From Ilumatobacter fluminis (GTDB lineage: Bacteria > Actinomycetota > Acidimicrobiia > Acidimicrobiales > Ilumatobacteraceae): a DNA stretch of 64,000 bases. Position 1 is the stretch's first letter; every line of letters starts with the position of its first letter. The stretch spans positions 1,612,001 to 1,676,000 of the forward strand of contig NZ_SOAU01000001.1 in NCBI RefSeq assembly GCF_004364865.1, written 5' to 3'. Of the stretch, positions 18,484-27,600 are shown in pieces. The notes under the pieces were generated by a model, which was not told the DNA's origin, did no database searches, and worked only from the letters and a program-made list of their open reading frames with translations. The position numbers and the translations under genes were made by a program.

Positions 18484-21400
18484 TCAACCCCCGGTCAGCC
18501 ATCCGTTCACATCGATGACGAAGTCGGCTCGTGCGACCGTGTACAGGCAGACGGTTCCGTCGTCGGACAGCTTGGTGATGGTGTTGTTGGCTCGGACGAT
18601 GCCGGCTCGGGTGTGGTTCAGGTTGCTGGTCGTGGGCACCTCGGCGCAGGGGTAGACCGTGACATGCCCGGCGACTCGGTCTGGCCGGACGATGGTGACG
18701 TTGAGGATCGCAGCGGTTGCGTCGGCGGGGACGCCACCGCGGCCTGCGACCTGCACCTCGACGAGCTGGCCTGCCCCGATCGGTCCACCGCCGCTCGAGA
18801 CGCCGTCGACCGTCGGCCGGTTCGGCCGGGTCTCGAGGAAACGCGCCGGCCGAGCAGTGTCGACGGTGGTGGTACCGGCGGGGACGAACCCGGCGACGTC
18901 GAGTGCGAGGTGGGCGGCCTCGAGTGTGAAGACGCACAGCGAGCCGTCGTCGGACAGTTCGACGAGTGCACCGTTCGGGATCACGTCCCCGGCGACGTAG
19001 TTCAGCGTCGACGCCTCGGGGAGCGTGCCGCACGGGAACAACGTGACATGCCCGGGGCCGTCGGCCCCGATCAGGGTGACGTTGACGATCGCCGCGGTTG
19101 CGTCGGTGGGGATGTTGCCGCGTCCGGCGATCGGGACCTCGACGACGGCGCCGGCGCCGAGCCGGCCCTGCCCGGACGACGTGCCGTCGAACGTGGGCTG
19201 CGAACGGGTGTCGAGGTAGCGCACGGGATCGAGCAGGCCGAGGGGCGACCCGGCGGGCACGTAGCCGTTGACGTCGAGCGCGAAGTGGGCGTCGGCGAGG
19301 GCGAAGATGCACAGCTCGCCGTCGTCGCTCAGCGGGATGATGGCGTTGTTGGCGACGACGTCGCCGGGTACGTAGTTGGCGTGCGACGCCGTCGGGACAT
19401 CGTCGGTGCAGCCGAACATCGTGGCGTGACCGGGGGCGGCGGGTCGGATCGCCGTCAGGTTGGCGACGACGCCGACGGCGTCACCGGGGATGCTGCCGCG
19501 ACCGGCCACGTCGATCCGGACGATGTTGCCGGCGCCGGGCGACCCGACGCCCGAGAACTGTCCGTCGAAGGTGGGTTGATCTCGCGTGTCGAGGAACCGT
19601 GCCGGAACGACCGGCACGATCGCAGCGGCCTCGTTGCCGTCGGCGATGGTGACGGTCGTGGTCGTCGCAGTCCCGACGTTCACACCGGACGGGTTCGACA
19701 GGGAGACCGTGAACGTCTCGTCGGCCTCGACGACGTCATCCGCGATGGCGCTGATGTCGACCGTCTTGGGGCCGGTCTCGCCGTCGATCCACGAGAGGGT
19801 CGTGTCGACGGCGACGAAGTCGGTCGAACCCGCCGTACCGGCCGTCGTGGTCACGTCGACCGTGGCCGGGCCGTCGGCGACGCCGACGCGGGTGACCTCG
19901 ACGGCAGCGGTGCTGCCCTCGGCGATCGTCATCGTCGCAGGGGCGATCGACACGACGCCGGCATCGAACTCCACGGCACCGGCATCGAGGCGGCCGCCTG
20001 CGACCCGGGCGACGCCGCGCTGGTCCACCTCGGGGGGAGCGGCGAACGCCGGATCACCCGCATCGATCGCGGGCGAGCCCGCCAGCGGGCGCATCGTCGG
20101 TGTCGTCCCACCGAAGTCGCCGAGCGGCGAGAGTCGTGGGTCGTCGGCGGCGATGTTGCCGTTGATGTCGGCGTCGGGGTTGTCGACCGGCAACACCGAG
20201 TGGAAGGTCGCGATCGAGGAGTCCTGGAGCAGGAACGGGTTGTCGGCCGATGCATTGTCGGTGACGATCGAGTCGCTGACGATCGTGTTGGTGTCGACGA
20301 ACTCGGCCAGCGGTGCGGTGTCGGAACCGTTCTGCGTCACGGTGCTGTGATCGATCTCCACCGACTCGATGCCGAACACCCCGAATGTCGGCCTGCCCGA
20401 GGTCGACGCGTTCTGCGTTGCCGTCGAGTTCACGATCCGGAGCGAGCTTGCGGTCTCGGCGAACACGGCGTGCGTCTCCGAGCCGATGACCGTCGACCGG
20501 TTGATCAGGCCCTCGCCGAAGTCGGACAGGACGATGCCGACGCCGTCACGGTCGAGCGTGTCGCCCTCCTCGCCGCTGCCGGCGACGAACGACTCGACGA
20601 TGACGACCCCACCGGCCGTGGCGATGTCGATGCCGTTGTCGGCGCTCTCTCGGACGTCCACCTCGGCGACGGTGACCGCACCGACGATCCCGTCGAGCTC
20701 GATCCCTTCTGCCTGGCTGCGGGTCGCGCTGACGCGGCGGATGTCGACGCTCCCGCTGATCGTCCCGAGGCGGATCGCTTCGTCGTCGGTGTCCTCGACT
20801 GTGACGTCGCTGATGGACACGTCGCCGCCCACGATGGTGATCTCGATGCCTTCGTCGTCCTGGGCGGTCGTGGTGACACCGCTCACGGTCACGTCGCCGG
20901 TGACCTCGTTGATGTCGACACCGTTGCCTGCGCCCGTTTCGGTGAAGTCCAGGTCCGTCACGGTGAGTCCGCCGTCCACGTCGTCGACGTCGAGATGATC
21001 ATCGCGGTTCGATGACGCACTGACGTCGGCGACCGTCACAGCGGCGGCACCGTCGACCACGACACCGTCGCTGCCGTTGTCGTTCGACGCGAGACGCTCG
21101 AGGCGAACCTCGCCGACGTTCTGGATGAAGATCCCGTCGCTCGCGGACTCGAGCGCCGTGACGTCGGTCAGCGTGACGGCGCCGGCCCCCACGATGTTGA
21201 CGCCGTGCTCGCCGGACTCGTCGCCGCTCCCCGAGACCGTCACCTGGCTGATCGTGACGTCGCCGCCACCGTCGACCCTGATGCCGTGGCTGGTCGAGCC
21301 CGCAACGGTCACGCCGGACAGCTCGAAGTCGGCCGCTCCGGCGACGCGGACGACGGCGTCGTCGGGATGGGTCAGTGCCAACTGCGCCACGCCCGGCCCG

Positions 21401-21684
21401 ACGATCGTGAGGTTGTCGGTGATCACCGGGGTTGCCGCCATGTCGATGGTGCCGTTCAGCCCCGGGGCGAAGGTGATGACGTCCGGCCCGGCTGCCGTGT
21501 TCGCGTCTGCGATCCGGTCGGCAAGGCTGCCCTCACCGCTGACGTCGAGATTCGTGACGACGAACGAGGCGGCACTGACGCTCGACGTGTCGAGCACGAA
21601 CCCCGCCGTGAGGGCGACAATGGAGCCGATCAGCGAGCAGGTCGCCCGCCGGGCGCGTCGCAAGGATGTTGGAGAGAAGAACAT
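18484..21684 (-). CDS. Very large secreted parallel beta-helix protein with Calx-beta and LDTR repeats
   Basis: 1066 aa from ATG 21684. A signal peptide covers about residues 1-38 ('SVSAASF' cleavage region). Residues ~40-560 are repetitive beta-helix with many 'VTVSDVxxxDxxxxGI' rungs and 'SPAIDAGDPAF' at its end, typical of right-handed parallel beta-helix (choice-of-anchor type) proteins. Residues ~570-685 resemble a Calx-beta domain ('EADETFTVSLSNPSGVNVG'). Residues 687-1066 hold three ~125-aa LDTR repeats ('ARFLDTRDQPTFDG', 'GRGSIPGDA', 'ALDVNGYVPAG') with two conserved Cys each. Predicted surface or adhesin protein. The C-terminal module type is shared with the gene at 14100-16928. Confidence 0.82.
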   Translation of the reverse strand: MFFSPTSLRRARRATCSLIGSIVALTAGFVLDTSSVSAASFVVTNLDVSGEGSLADRIADANTAAGPDVITFAPGLNGTIDMAATPVITDNLTIVGPGVAQLALTHPDDAVVRVAGAADFELSGVTVAGSTSHGIRVDGGGDVTISQVTVSGSGDESGEHGVNIVGAGAVTLTDVTALESASDGIFIQNVGEVRLERLASNDNGSDGVVVDGAAAVTVADVSASSNRDDHLDVDDVDGGLTVTDLDFTETGAGNGVDINEVTGDVTVSGVTTTAQDDEGIEITIVGGDVSISDVTVEDTDDEAIRLGTISGSVDIRRVSATRSQAEGIELDGIVGAVTVAEVDVRESADNGIDIATAGGVVIVESFVAGSGEEGDTLDRDGVGIVLSDFGEGLINRSTVIGSETHAVFAETASSLRIVNSTATQNASTSGRPTFGVFGIESVEIDHSTVTQNGSDTAPLAEFVDTNTIVSDSIVTDNASADNPFLLQDSSIATFHSVLPVDNPDADINGNIAADDPRLSPLGDFGGTTPTMRPLAGSPAIDAGDPAFAAPPEVDQRGVARVAGGRLDAGAVEFDAGVVSIAPATMTIAEGSTAAVEVTRVGVADGPATVDVTTTAGTAGSTDFVAVDTTLSWIDGETGPKTVDISAIADDVVEADETFTVSLSNPSGVNVGTATTTTVTIADGNEAAAIVPVVPARFLDTRDQPTFDGQFSGVGSPGAGNIVRIDVAGRGSIPGDAVGVVANLTAIRPAAPGHATMFGCTDDVPTASHANYVPGDVVANNAIIPLSDDGELCIFALADAHFALDVNGYVPAGSPLGLLDPVRYLDTRSQPTFDGTSSGQGRLGAGAVVEVPIAGRGNIPTDATAAIVNVTLIGADGPGHVTLFPCGTLPEASTLNYVAGDVIPNGALVELSDDGSLCVFTLEAAHLALDVAGFVPAGTTTVDTARPARFLETRPNRPTVDGVSSGGGPIGAGQLVEVQVAGRGGVPADATAAILNVTIVRPDRVAGHVTVYPCAEVPTTSNLNHTRAGIVRANNTITKLSDDGTVCLYTVARADFVIDVNGWLTGG

Positions 21685-21962
21685 GATGGGCTCCGGGCAG
21701 TCGAGGGATGCTGGGTTCGTCCCTCATCATCGATTGCCGACGCAACGAATGCTTGGGGGACCCCTGAGGAACCTCTGAGGATCGAGCGATCGCGTCACTG
21801 CGGGATGCTTCACGGGTCGCCGGGTTCGGATCTCGTCGAGCCGACTCGATGGTGGGCGGTGCAACGGCTGAGCGAAGATGACGAGCCGGAGCGCTGCCGA
21901 TGACTTCGGGCCTCCTGGTCGAGATTGACGTGGCCTCACTTCTGTGCCAGGTTGACGTCCGA

Positions 21963-23075
21963 GTGGTCACGCTGGATTTGGTACATATCGCTTCCCGACG
22001 AGCCGTCGCAACGATGATCGCGATGGCGGTTCCATTCGCACTGTGCGCAGCGTGTTCGGACAGCGACGAGACCGGTCCCACGGCGACGGCCCAGGAGGGG
22101 ATTGCCGACAGCAGTGGCTTGGGCCCGTTCGAGCCGCTGCTGGGAGTGGGCTCGGTGGTCGACGCCACCGTCGAGGCTCTGGAAGGACCGACCGCCACAC
22201 TGGACGAGCTCGGCGGCCTGGAGTACGCGGGACGCTCGGAGTCGCCCGACGAGTGGACGACCCCGCTCGGTTTGCCGGTCGTCGTGCTGGCGGACGTCGC
22301 TCACGTCGAGAGTGTCGGCGGCTCGGAGCGAGCTGAGTCGGTCGACCGGATGGCGAAGGAAGCTGCCGCCGGCGACGGAAGCCTCGAGGTCCTCGCTCCG
22401 GTCGGGGTGTTCACCGTAGGAACGCGGTACGAGTTCTGGTTGGCCCCGGAATCGGACGGCGGTCTCATGACGTATCTGGCGTTCGATGAAGATGGCAAGC
22501 CGGTGCCGGGACTCGGGCTGCCGGGTGCCGAAGACGCCTTCGCCCGTGCCAGCGATGTGGCGGCAGCGGGTCGGATTCCTGCGCTGGCTCAGCTGGCGAG
22601 CGAGCTGAATGCAGCCAGCAAGGGTGCCGCCGACGGGCCGATGATGGTGGAGTTGTTCGGCGCAGATTCGTCGGCGTCGTCCGTCGACGCCGACCAGGTT
22701 CCGGCGACGTCGGACGGCCCAGTCGATGGCGTCGAGTACGCCGACGTGGCGGTGCTGGTGTCGGGAGTGACCGACGGAGAGGCCTACAGCCTGGCGGGGT
22801 CGACAACGCTGGGCTGGTTCGCCGCCGGGAACGGGCTCGCCAGCATTCGTGGACGAGTTCCCCAGGGCGAGTCGCTCCGACTCATACGCCGCGCCGAACC
22901 CGGTGGCGGAGCGGTGCCGGTCGAGGGAGCACCGATCTTGAGGGCTCCGACGGAGTCGGGAGTGCAGTGGTTTCTCTACGAGATCGACAGAGACGGGACC
23001 CCCACCCTCGACACAGACCTGGCACCGGAGGAGGTCGACGCCGTGATCCAGGTCACGGTCGGCATCGATCCGTGA
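21963..23075 (+). CDS. Predicted lipoprotein, unknown function
   Basis: About 370 aa from GTG 21963. ATG 22014 is an alternative start, and the frame stays open upstream to 21900. The N-terminus has Arg-Arg, a hydrophobic core and the lipobox-like 'ALCAACSDSDE', so it is probably lipid-anchored after the second Cys. The mature part is acidic and mostly beta-like with 'GLPVVVLADVAHVES', 'RYEFWLAPESDGG' and 'TLDTDLAPEEVDAVIQVTVG'. I do not recognise the family. It is upstream of the tRNA on the opposite strand, with no operon partner evident. Confidence 0.65.
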   Translation: MVTLDLVHIASRRAVATMIAMAVPFALCAACSDSDETGPTATAQEGIADSSGLGPFEPLLGVGSVVDATVEALEGPTATLDELGGLEYAGRSESPDEWTTPLGLPVVVLADVAHVESVGGSERAESVDRMAKEAAAGDGSLEVLAPVGVFTVGTRYEFWLAPESDGGLMTYLAFDEDGKPVPGLGLPGAEDAFARASDVAAAGRIPALAQLASELNAASKGAADGPMMVELFGADSSASSVDADQVPATSDGPVDGVEYADVAVLVSGVTDGEAYSLAGSTTLGWFAAGNGLASIRGRVPQGESLRLIRRAEPGGGAVPVEGAPILRAPTESGVQWFLYEIDRDGTPTLDTDLAPEEVDAVIQVTVGIDP

Positions 23076-23106
23076 CGAGCGCTCGACGCGAACCGTCAGG
23101 TCGTGC

Positions 23107-23184
23107 TGGTCGGGATGGCGGGATTCGAACCCGCGACCCCCTGCTCCCAAAGCAGGTGCGCTAGCCAGGCTGCGCCACATCCCG
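23107..23184 (-). tRNA. tRNA-Pro (anticodon UGG)
   Basis: Reverse strand, 5' end at 23184. The acceptor stem CGGGATG/CATCCCG closes, the anticodon stem CCTGC/GCAGG carries loop TTTGGGA with anticodon TGG, and the T-arm GGGTTCGAATCCC is present. The discriminator A is at 23110 and CCA (23107-23109) is encoded. Confidence 0.95.
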
Positions 23185-23285
23185 TCGGCGCTCGCAGCGC
23201 CGCCGGGCAGTGTAACTGGGTCCACCCTGAGACGGTGGCGGTCGATCGGGGTTCGACGGAGGGCGGCGCGGGGAATCGTCGTACC

Positions 23286-23879
23286 ATGACGTCGATGAGC
23301 TCTTCCGGCTGGGACCCGCCCTCCGATCCGCCCGAGACGGCGCCGATCACGACCCCGATCGACGAGATCGAGACCGATCAGGCGCTGGTCGGCATCTCCT
23401 TCCGCGACGCGTTCCGTGCCCAGGAATTCCTCACCGCCATGGCGCGGCTCGCGAGCAAGCAGTCGTTGAAGCTGCGCGACGCCGTGATCGTCACGAAGGA
23501 CGACAGGGGCGACGTGAAGGTGCGCGAGACGATGGACCTGCAGCCCGGTCGCACCGCCTTCTCCGGCGCCGTCTGGTCGGGGCTGCTCGGTCTGCTGATC
23601 GGCGGACCGGTCGGTTGGGTCGCCGGGCTCGGCGTCGGTGCGGGTGCCGGTGCCGTCGCCGCCAAGGTGGTCGACCTCGGCGTGCCCGACGAATGGGTCG
23701 ACTGGTTCCGTGCCGCCGTCGCCGACGGCACCACCACGGTGGTGCTGCTCGCCGAAGACCTCGACGTGCGGGCACTCGAAGAGGAGCTGCACCGATTCGC
23801 CGGTGCCGAACTCGTCCACTCGACGCTGCCGGCGTACACGATCGACCAGCTGCGCGCTGCGCTCCGCGACGAGCACTGA
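23286..23879 (+). CDS. DUF1269-family (TM-linker) protein
   Basis: 197 aa from ATG 23286; the frame further upstream runs through the tRNA and was rejected. Residues ~30-95 form the DUF1269 beta-alpha unit ('ALVGISFRDAFRAQEFLTAMARLASK', 'DAVIVTKDDRGDVKVRETMD'). A Gly-zipper membrane hairpin follows ('WSGLLGLLIGGPVGWVAGLGVGAGAGAVA', spanning ~100-128). A second ferredoxin-like half ends with 'VVLLAEDLDVRALEEELHRF'. Function is unknown; the family is common near stress genes. It converges with the gene ending at 23907. Confidence 0.75.
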   Translation: MTSMSSSGWDPPSDPPETAPITTPIDEIETDQALVGISFRDAFRAQEFLTAMARLASKQSLKLRDAVIVTKDDRGDVKVRETMDLQPGRTAFSGAVWSGLLGLLIGGPVGWVAGLGVGAGAGAVAAKVVDLGVPDEWVDWFRAAVADGTTTVVLLAEDLDVRALEEELHRFAGAELVHSTLPAYTIDQLRAALRDEH

Positions 23880-23906
23880 TCCCGGGCTCGGCGCAGGCCG
23901 GCGTCG

Positions 23907-25112
23907 TCAGACGACGTCGAACGTGAGGCCGGCTTCGGCCTCGAGGCGCTCGATGAGGAGGTCACCGAACGCCGTCGCGGGCGTCCAGAAGCCGCCGCCG
24001 ACGTCGGTGTGCGACAGGTCGAGGAACGCCAGCGCCGACTCGGCCAGCATCTTGGCGGTCGAGCCGTAGCCGGGATCGCGGTCGCCCGTGACCTTCGTGA
24101 CGATCTCGTCGCCTCCCGCGGTGCGGCCGTAGAGGCGCAGATCGAAGAAGCCGGCCTCCTGCGCCTCGGGCGACGGGCCTTCGCCGGGCTCGGGGACGAC
24201 CTTGCGGAGCAGGGACCGGGTCGGGCCGAAGGCCGCCATCCCGGCGAACGCGCCCATCCCGCCGGCGACCATCGACGCCTTGACGGCGCCCCCGACCCCG
24301 CCGCCGACCATCATCGCCTCGTCGTAGAGGAAGTCGGGTCCCCACGGCCGGCCCAGCAGCGCGTGGCTGCGCTGCACGACTCGGGTGTTGGTGGCCGCCA
24401 TGATGAACGGTGCGACCCACTGGCCGGAAGCCTCGTCGCGCTGCGGTCGCCCGACGTTCGGCTGACGAGGGCCGTTGCGGAGGTCGGCGGGTGCGAGTGC
24501 GTACGGGTCGGCGAGCAGGGTGCGGAGCTCGGCGTCGCCACGGGCCTCCTCGATCAGGTTCAGTCCGCTGGCGATCGTGCCACCGCTCGCTCCGCCCTTC
24601 ATCGCCTTCACGCGTAGTGCGATCGACGTGCACGGTTCGCCGAACTGTTCCTGGGCGCGTTGCTGGGTGAACCACACACCGAGGTCGCTCGGGATGGAAT
24701 CGAAGCCGCACGCGTGCACGACCCGGGCGCCCGATGCGACGGCGGCGTCGTGGTGCTCGTCGATCATGCGGCGCATCCACTGCGGTTCGCCGGTGAGGTC
24801 GCAGTAGTCGGTGCCGACGGCCGCGACCGCCTCGACCAGGGGTGAGCCGTACAGGGCGTACGGGCCGACGGTGGAGGCGACGACCTTCGTCCGCTCGGCG
24901 AGGGACCGCATCGCATCGGCATCCGCGGCGTCGGCCACGATCTGAGGGACGTCGACACCGGCCTCGTCGGCGACCGACGCCAGCTTGTCGGCGTTGCGAC
25001 CGGCGATCGCCCAGCTGACCGCCGAGCCGCGTTCGGCCAGGTGCTTCGTCAGGATCTGGCCGACGAAACTCGTCGCACCGAACACGATCAGGTCGAACTC
25101 ACGGTCGCTCAT
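23907..25112 (-). CDS. Saccharopine-dehydrogenase-like / trans-acting enoyl reductase family oxidoreductase
   Basis: 401 aa. N-terminal Rossmann motif 'IVFGATSFVGQILTKHLAERG' in two parts (about 8-28), then 'ASTVGPYALYGSPLVEA' and 'CGFDSIPSDLGVWF'. Both are typical of the saccharopine-dehydrogenase-like family that includes the mycobacterial trans-acting enoyl reductase of lipid synthesis. It should bind NAD(P)H; the substrate is not determinable. The start is an ATG within 'MSDREFDLIV'. It is followed on the same strand, upstream by position, by the XRE-cupin regulator at 25135, 22 nt away. Confidence 0.85.
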   Translation of the reverse strand: MSDREFDLIVFGATSFVGQILTKHLAERGSAVSWAIAGRNADKLASVADEAGVDVPQIVADAADADAMRSLAERTKVVASTVGPYALYGSPLVEAVAAVGTDYCDLTGEPQWMRRMIDEHHDAAVASGARVVHACGFDSIPSDLGVWFTQQRAQEQFGEPCTSIALRVKAMKGGASGGTIASGLNLIEEARGDAELRTLLADPYALAPADLRNGPRQPNVGRPQRDEASGQWVAPFIMAATNTRVVQRSHALLGRPWGPDFLYDEAMMVGGGVGGAVKASMVAGGMGAFAGMAAFGPTRSLLRKVVPEPGEGPSPEAQEAGFFDLRLYGRTAGGDEIVTKVTGDRDPGYGSTAKMLAESALAFLDLSHTDVGGGFWTPATAFGDLLIERLEAEAGLTFDVV

Positions 25113-25134
25113 CGGGCCAGTCTCGCACGGTCGA

Positions 25135-25701
25135 TCAGTCGTGATCGGTGTGGACGTGGGCGCGCTGCCCGTCGCGGTCGAACACCATGATGACCTCGGC
25201 CGGTTCGTCGATCGCCCAGAAGGCGTGCGGTGTCATCGTGCCGAACTCGGCTGCTTCGCCGGTCTCGACGACGATCTCGCGATCACCGAGCACGAGCATG
25301 ACTCGACCCTCGAGCACGAAGAACCAGTCGTGGCCGGGATGCACGCGGGGTTCGCTCCGCCGGGCCACCGGTTCGAGGCGCATCTTCATGGCGAAGGTGT
25401 TGCCGGTCGGTCGGCTCAGCAGCCAGGTGGTGCGGTGCGGCTGCGTGGTCGGGACCGGTCGGATGACCACGTCGTCGTCGCGTCGCACGTCGAGCAGCGC
25501 GTCCATGTCGACCTGCAGTGCCCCGGCGAGGGCGACGAGCACGTCGAGGCTGATCGAGCGCTTGCCGTTCTCGATCCGGCTGATGGTCGACGCACTCAGG
25601 TTGCTTCGCTCGGCCAGATCGTCGAGCGACCAACCGAAGGTGGACCGGAGGCTACGAACGCGGGTGCGTACGAGTTGTTCGATGTCGGCGAGGTCGCTCA
25701 C
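25135..25701 (-). CDS. XRE-family regulator with C-terminal cupin sensor domain
   Basis: 188 aa from GTG 25701. HTH_3 occupies residues 8-62 ('SLDDLAERSNLSASTISRIENGKRSISLDVL'). A cupin follows (about 95-185, 'PGHDWFFVLEGRVMLVLGDREI', 'FGTMTPHAFWAI'). This order is typical of single-input sensors that repress neighbouring genes. It starts 78 bp from the divergent oxidoreductase-methyltransferase fusion, which is its likely target. The intergenic strip contains the AT-rich 'AAAACTGAAAAG', plausible promoter sequence. Confidence 0.87.
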   Translation of the reverse strand: MSDLADIEQLVRTRVRSLRSTFGWSLDDLAERSNLSASTISRIENGKRSISLDVLVALAGALQVDMDALLDVRRDDDVVIRPVPTTQPHRTTWLLSRPTGNTFAMKMRLEPVARRSEPRVHPGHDWFFVLEGRVMLVLGDREIVVETGEAAEFGTMTPHAFWAIDEPAEVIMVFDRDGQRAHVHTDHD

Positions 25702-25779
25702 GCATCCAGTCTGCGGGCGAACCTTGCGAATTCCGCAAGTCGTTCGGCGAAAACTGAAAAGCCCTCTACCGTTTCCGAC

Positions 25780-27327
25780 ATGAGCGATTCGAACGGATTC
25801 CAGCGCTGGTGCGACGTGGCGGTGATCGGCGGCTCGGCCGCAGGTCTGGCCGGAGCGTTGATGCTCGCCCGGTCACGACGGTCGGTGATCGTCGTCGACG
25901 GCGGCGAGCCGCGCAATGCGCCGGCGGCCCACATGCACGGCTACCTCGGCTACGAGGGCAAGTCGCCGAGTGAACTCGTCGCCGCCGGGCGGGAAGAGGT
26001 GCGCAGCTACGGCGTCGAAATCCTCGAGGGACAGGTCGACACGGTCGAGCGCGACGGCGACCGCTTCGTCGCCCGCCTCGCCGACGGTGTCGTGCGCGCA
26101 CGCAAGGTGCTCGTGGCCACCGGAGCGACCGACGAGCTGCCCGCCATCGACGGACTCGCCGACCACTGGGGCGACCAGGTGATCCACTGCCCGTACTGCC
26201 ACGGGTGGGAAGTGCGCGACCAGCGGATCGTGGTCGTCGCCTCCAATCCGATGGCGGCACACCAGGCCGGCCTGTTCCGCCAGCTGAGCGACGACGTCAC
26301 GGTCGTCGTGCACGACCCCGAGGCGGTGGGGGAGCAGGGGCTCGCAGCCCTGGTCGACCTGTCGCAGCACGGTGTCGAGGTGGTCGCCGAGCCGGCGATG
26401 CGGGTCGTGGCATCGGGCGGTCGAATGACGGGCCTGGAGCTCCGCAGCGGCCAGATCGTCGACGCCGACGCGGTTGCCGTCGCCACCTTCATCCGGGCCC
26501 GAGCCGACATGCTCGCCCCGCTCGGCATCGAACCGGTCGTCCACCCGTCCGGCATCGCGACGTCGATCGAGGTCGGCGACATGGGCGCGACCGCGGTGCG
26601 CGGCGTGTACGCCGCCGGCAACGTCGCCAACCCGATGTTGCAGGTGCTGCCGGCGGCGGCAGCGGGCAGCATGGCCGGCGCCGTCATCAACGCCGAGTTG
26701 GTGCACGACGACCTGGCCGACGCTGCGGCGTCGCCGAACGAGTGGGACCTCCGGTACGGCTCCGCCGACCAGGTGTGGAGCGGGAACCCGAACGGGACGC
26801 TGGTCGTGGAGGTCGACGCGATGGAGCCCGGTCGGGTGCTCGACGTCGGGTGTGGTGAGGGCGCCGATTCGGTCTGGCTGGCCGAGCAGGGGTGGAAGGT
26901 CGTCGCGCTCGACGTCGCAGCGCCGGCCCTGGAGCGGGCGTCGGCCGCCGCGGCCTCGCGGGGTGTGTCGGTCGAGACGGTGTGTGCCGACCTGCCGTCG
27001 GCCGGGTTCGAGCCCGGATCGTTCGATCTCGTGTCGCTCTTCTACCCGGCCATTCCCCGCACGCCGGAGGGCGAGGCGATCGAGGCGATGCTCGACGCCG
27101 TGTCGCCCGGCGGGACGCTGCTGGTGGTCGGGCACTCCTTCGACGGCCACGTCCACCACGGCCACACGCCTGCGTTCGACCAGCGGGCGTACGTCCAGGT
27201 CGACGACATCGCCGCCCGGCTCGACACCGCTACCTGGACGATCGTCGAACACGGTGTCCGCAACCGCCCCGCCGGCCACAACACCCACCACCACGACGAC
27301 ATCGTCCTTCGCGCGACCAAGCACTGA
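25780..27327 (+). CDS. Thioredoxin-reductase-like FAD oxidoreductase fused to SAM methyltransferase
   Basis: 515 aa from ATG 25780. Residues 10-310 are a TrxR-like enzyme: FAD motif 'VIGGSAAGLAGALML' (15-29), redox motif Cys137-Pro-Tyr-Cys140, and 'GVYAAGNVANPMLQ' near 275-288. Residues ~320-515 are a class I methyltransferase starting 'EWDLRYGSADQVWSGNPNG' with SAM motif 'DVGCGEGADSVWLA' (355-368) and a His-rich tail 'HHHHD'-like (NTHHHDD). The pairing suggests that a dithiol-activated or metal/metalloid substrate is both reduced and methylated (inference). It is under likely control of the divergent XRE-cupin gene. Confidence 0.85.
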   Translation: MSDSNGFQRWCDVAVIGGSAAGLAGALMLARSRRSVIVVDGGEPRNAPAAHMHGYLGYEGKSPSELVAAGREEVRSYGVEILEGQVDTVERDGDRFVARLADGVVRARKVLVATGATDELPAIDGLADHWGDQVIHCPYCHGWEVRDQRIVVVASNPMAAHQAGLFRQLSDDVTVVVHDPEAVGEQGLAALVDLSQHGVEVVAEPAMRVVASGGRMTGLELRSGQIVDADAVAVATFIRARADMLAPLGIEPVVHPSGIATSIEVGDMGATAVRGVYAAGNVANPMLQVLPAAAAGSMAGAVINAELVHDDLADAAASPNEWDLRYGSADQVWSGNPNGTLVVEVDAMEPGRVLDVGCGEGADSVWLAEQGWKVVALDVAAPALERASAAAASRGVSVETVCADLPSAGFEPGSFDLVSLFYPAIPRTPEGEAIEAMLDAVSPGGTLLVVGHSFDGHVHHGHTPAFDQRAYVQVDDIAARLDTATWTIVEHGVRNRPAGHNTHHHDDIVLRATKH

Positions 27328-27352
27328 ACGATGAGTCCGGTCGCGCACCCGT

Positions 27353-27548
27353 CCCGGGTCAGGTGATCTGCCGGTAACGGCTCGTTCCTCGCCGTCACCT
27401 CCGACACCTGACCCGGAGTGGCGGGCCGAGTTCGTTCGCCACCTCCGACACCTGACCCGGAGTGGCGGGCCGAGTTCGCCGTCACCTCCGACACCTGACC
27501 CGGAGTGGCGGGCCGAGTTCGTTCGTCACCTCCGACACCTGACCCGGG
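27353..27548. repeat. Tandem repeat, ~43-44-bp period, four core copies
   Basis: The 21-nt core CACCTCCGACACCTGACCCGG begins at 27396, 27440, 27483 and 27527, so unit lengths are 44, 43 and 44. Units are joined by AGTGGCGGGCCGAGTTCG with short insertions (GTTC, GCC). At the left edge (27353-27365) CCCGGGTCAGGTG is the reverse complement of the right end CACCTGACCCGGG (27536-27548), so the array is bracketed by an inverted pair. It lies between the fusion gene and the CDDC gene; no gene is called inside it. Confidence 0.9.
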
Positions 27549-27600
27549 AACGGTGGGCGGCTCGGAAACTGTGTGACAGCCCTTCGTCAGGATGGGGTGC

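Noticed and set aside
21936-23876. Long reverse-strand open frame across a lipoprotein gene and the tRNA
   Set aside because: It overlaps the tRNA and two well-supported genes and has no recognisable domain; GC-rich DNA makes long antisense frames by chance.
25873-27348. 491-codon reverse-strand frame opposite the oxidoreductase-methyltransferase gene
   Set aside because: Shadow of a well-supported gene, with no domain.
27353-27548. CRISPR array
   Set aside because: Unit spacing is constant but the 'spacers' are nearly identical to one another, only four units, and no cas genes nearby.
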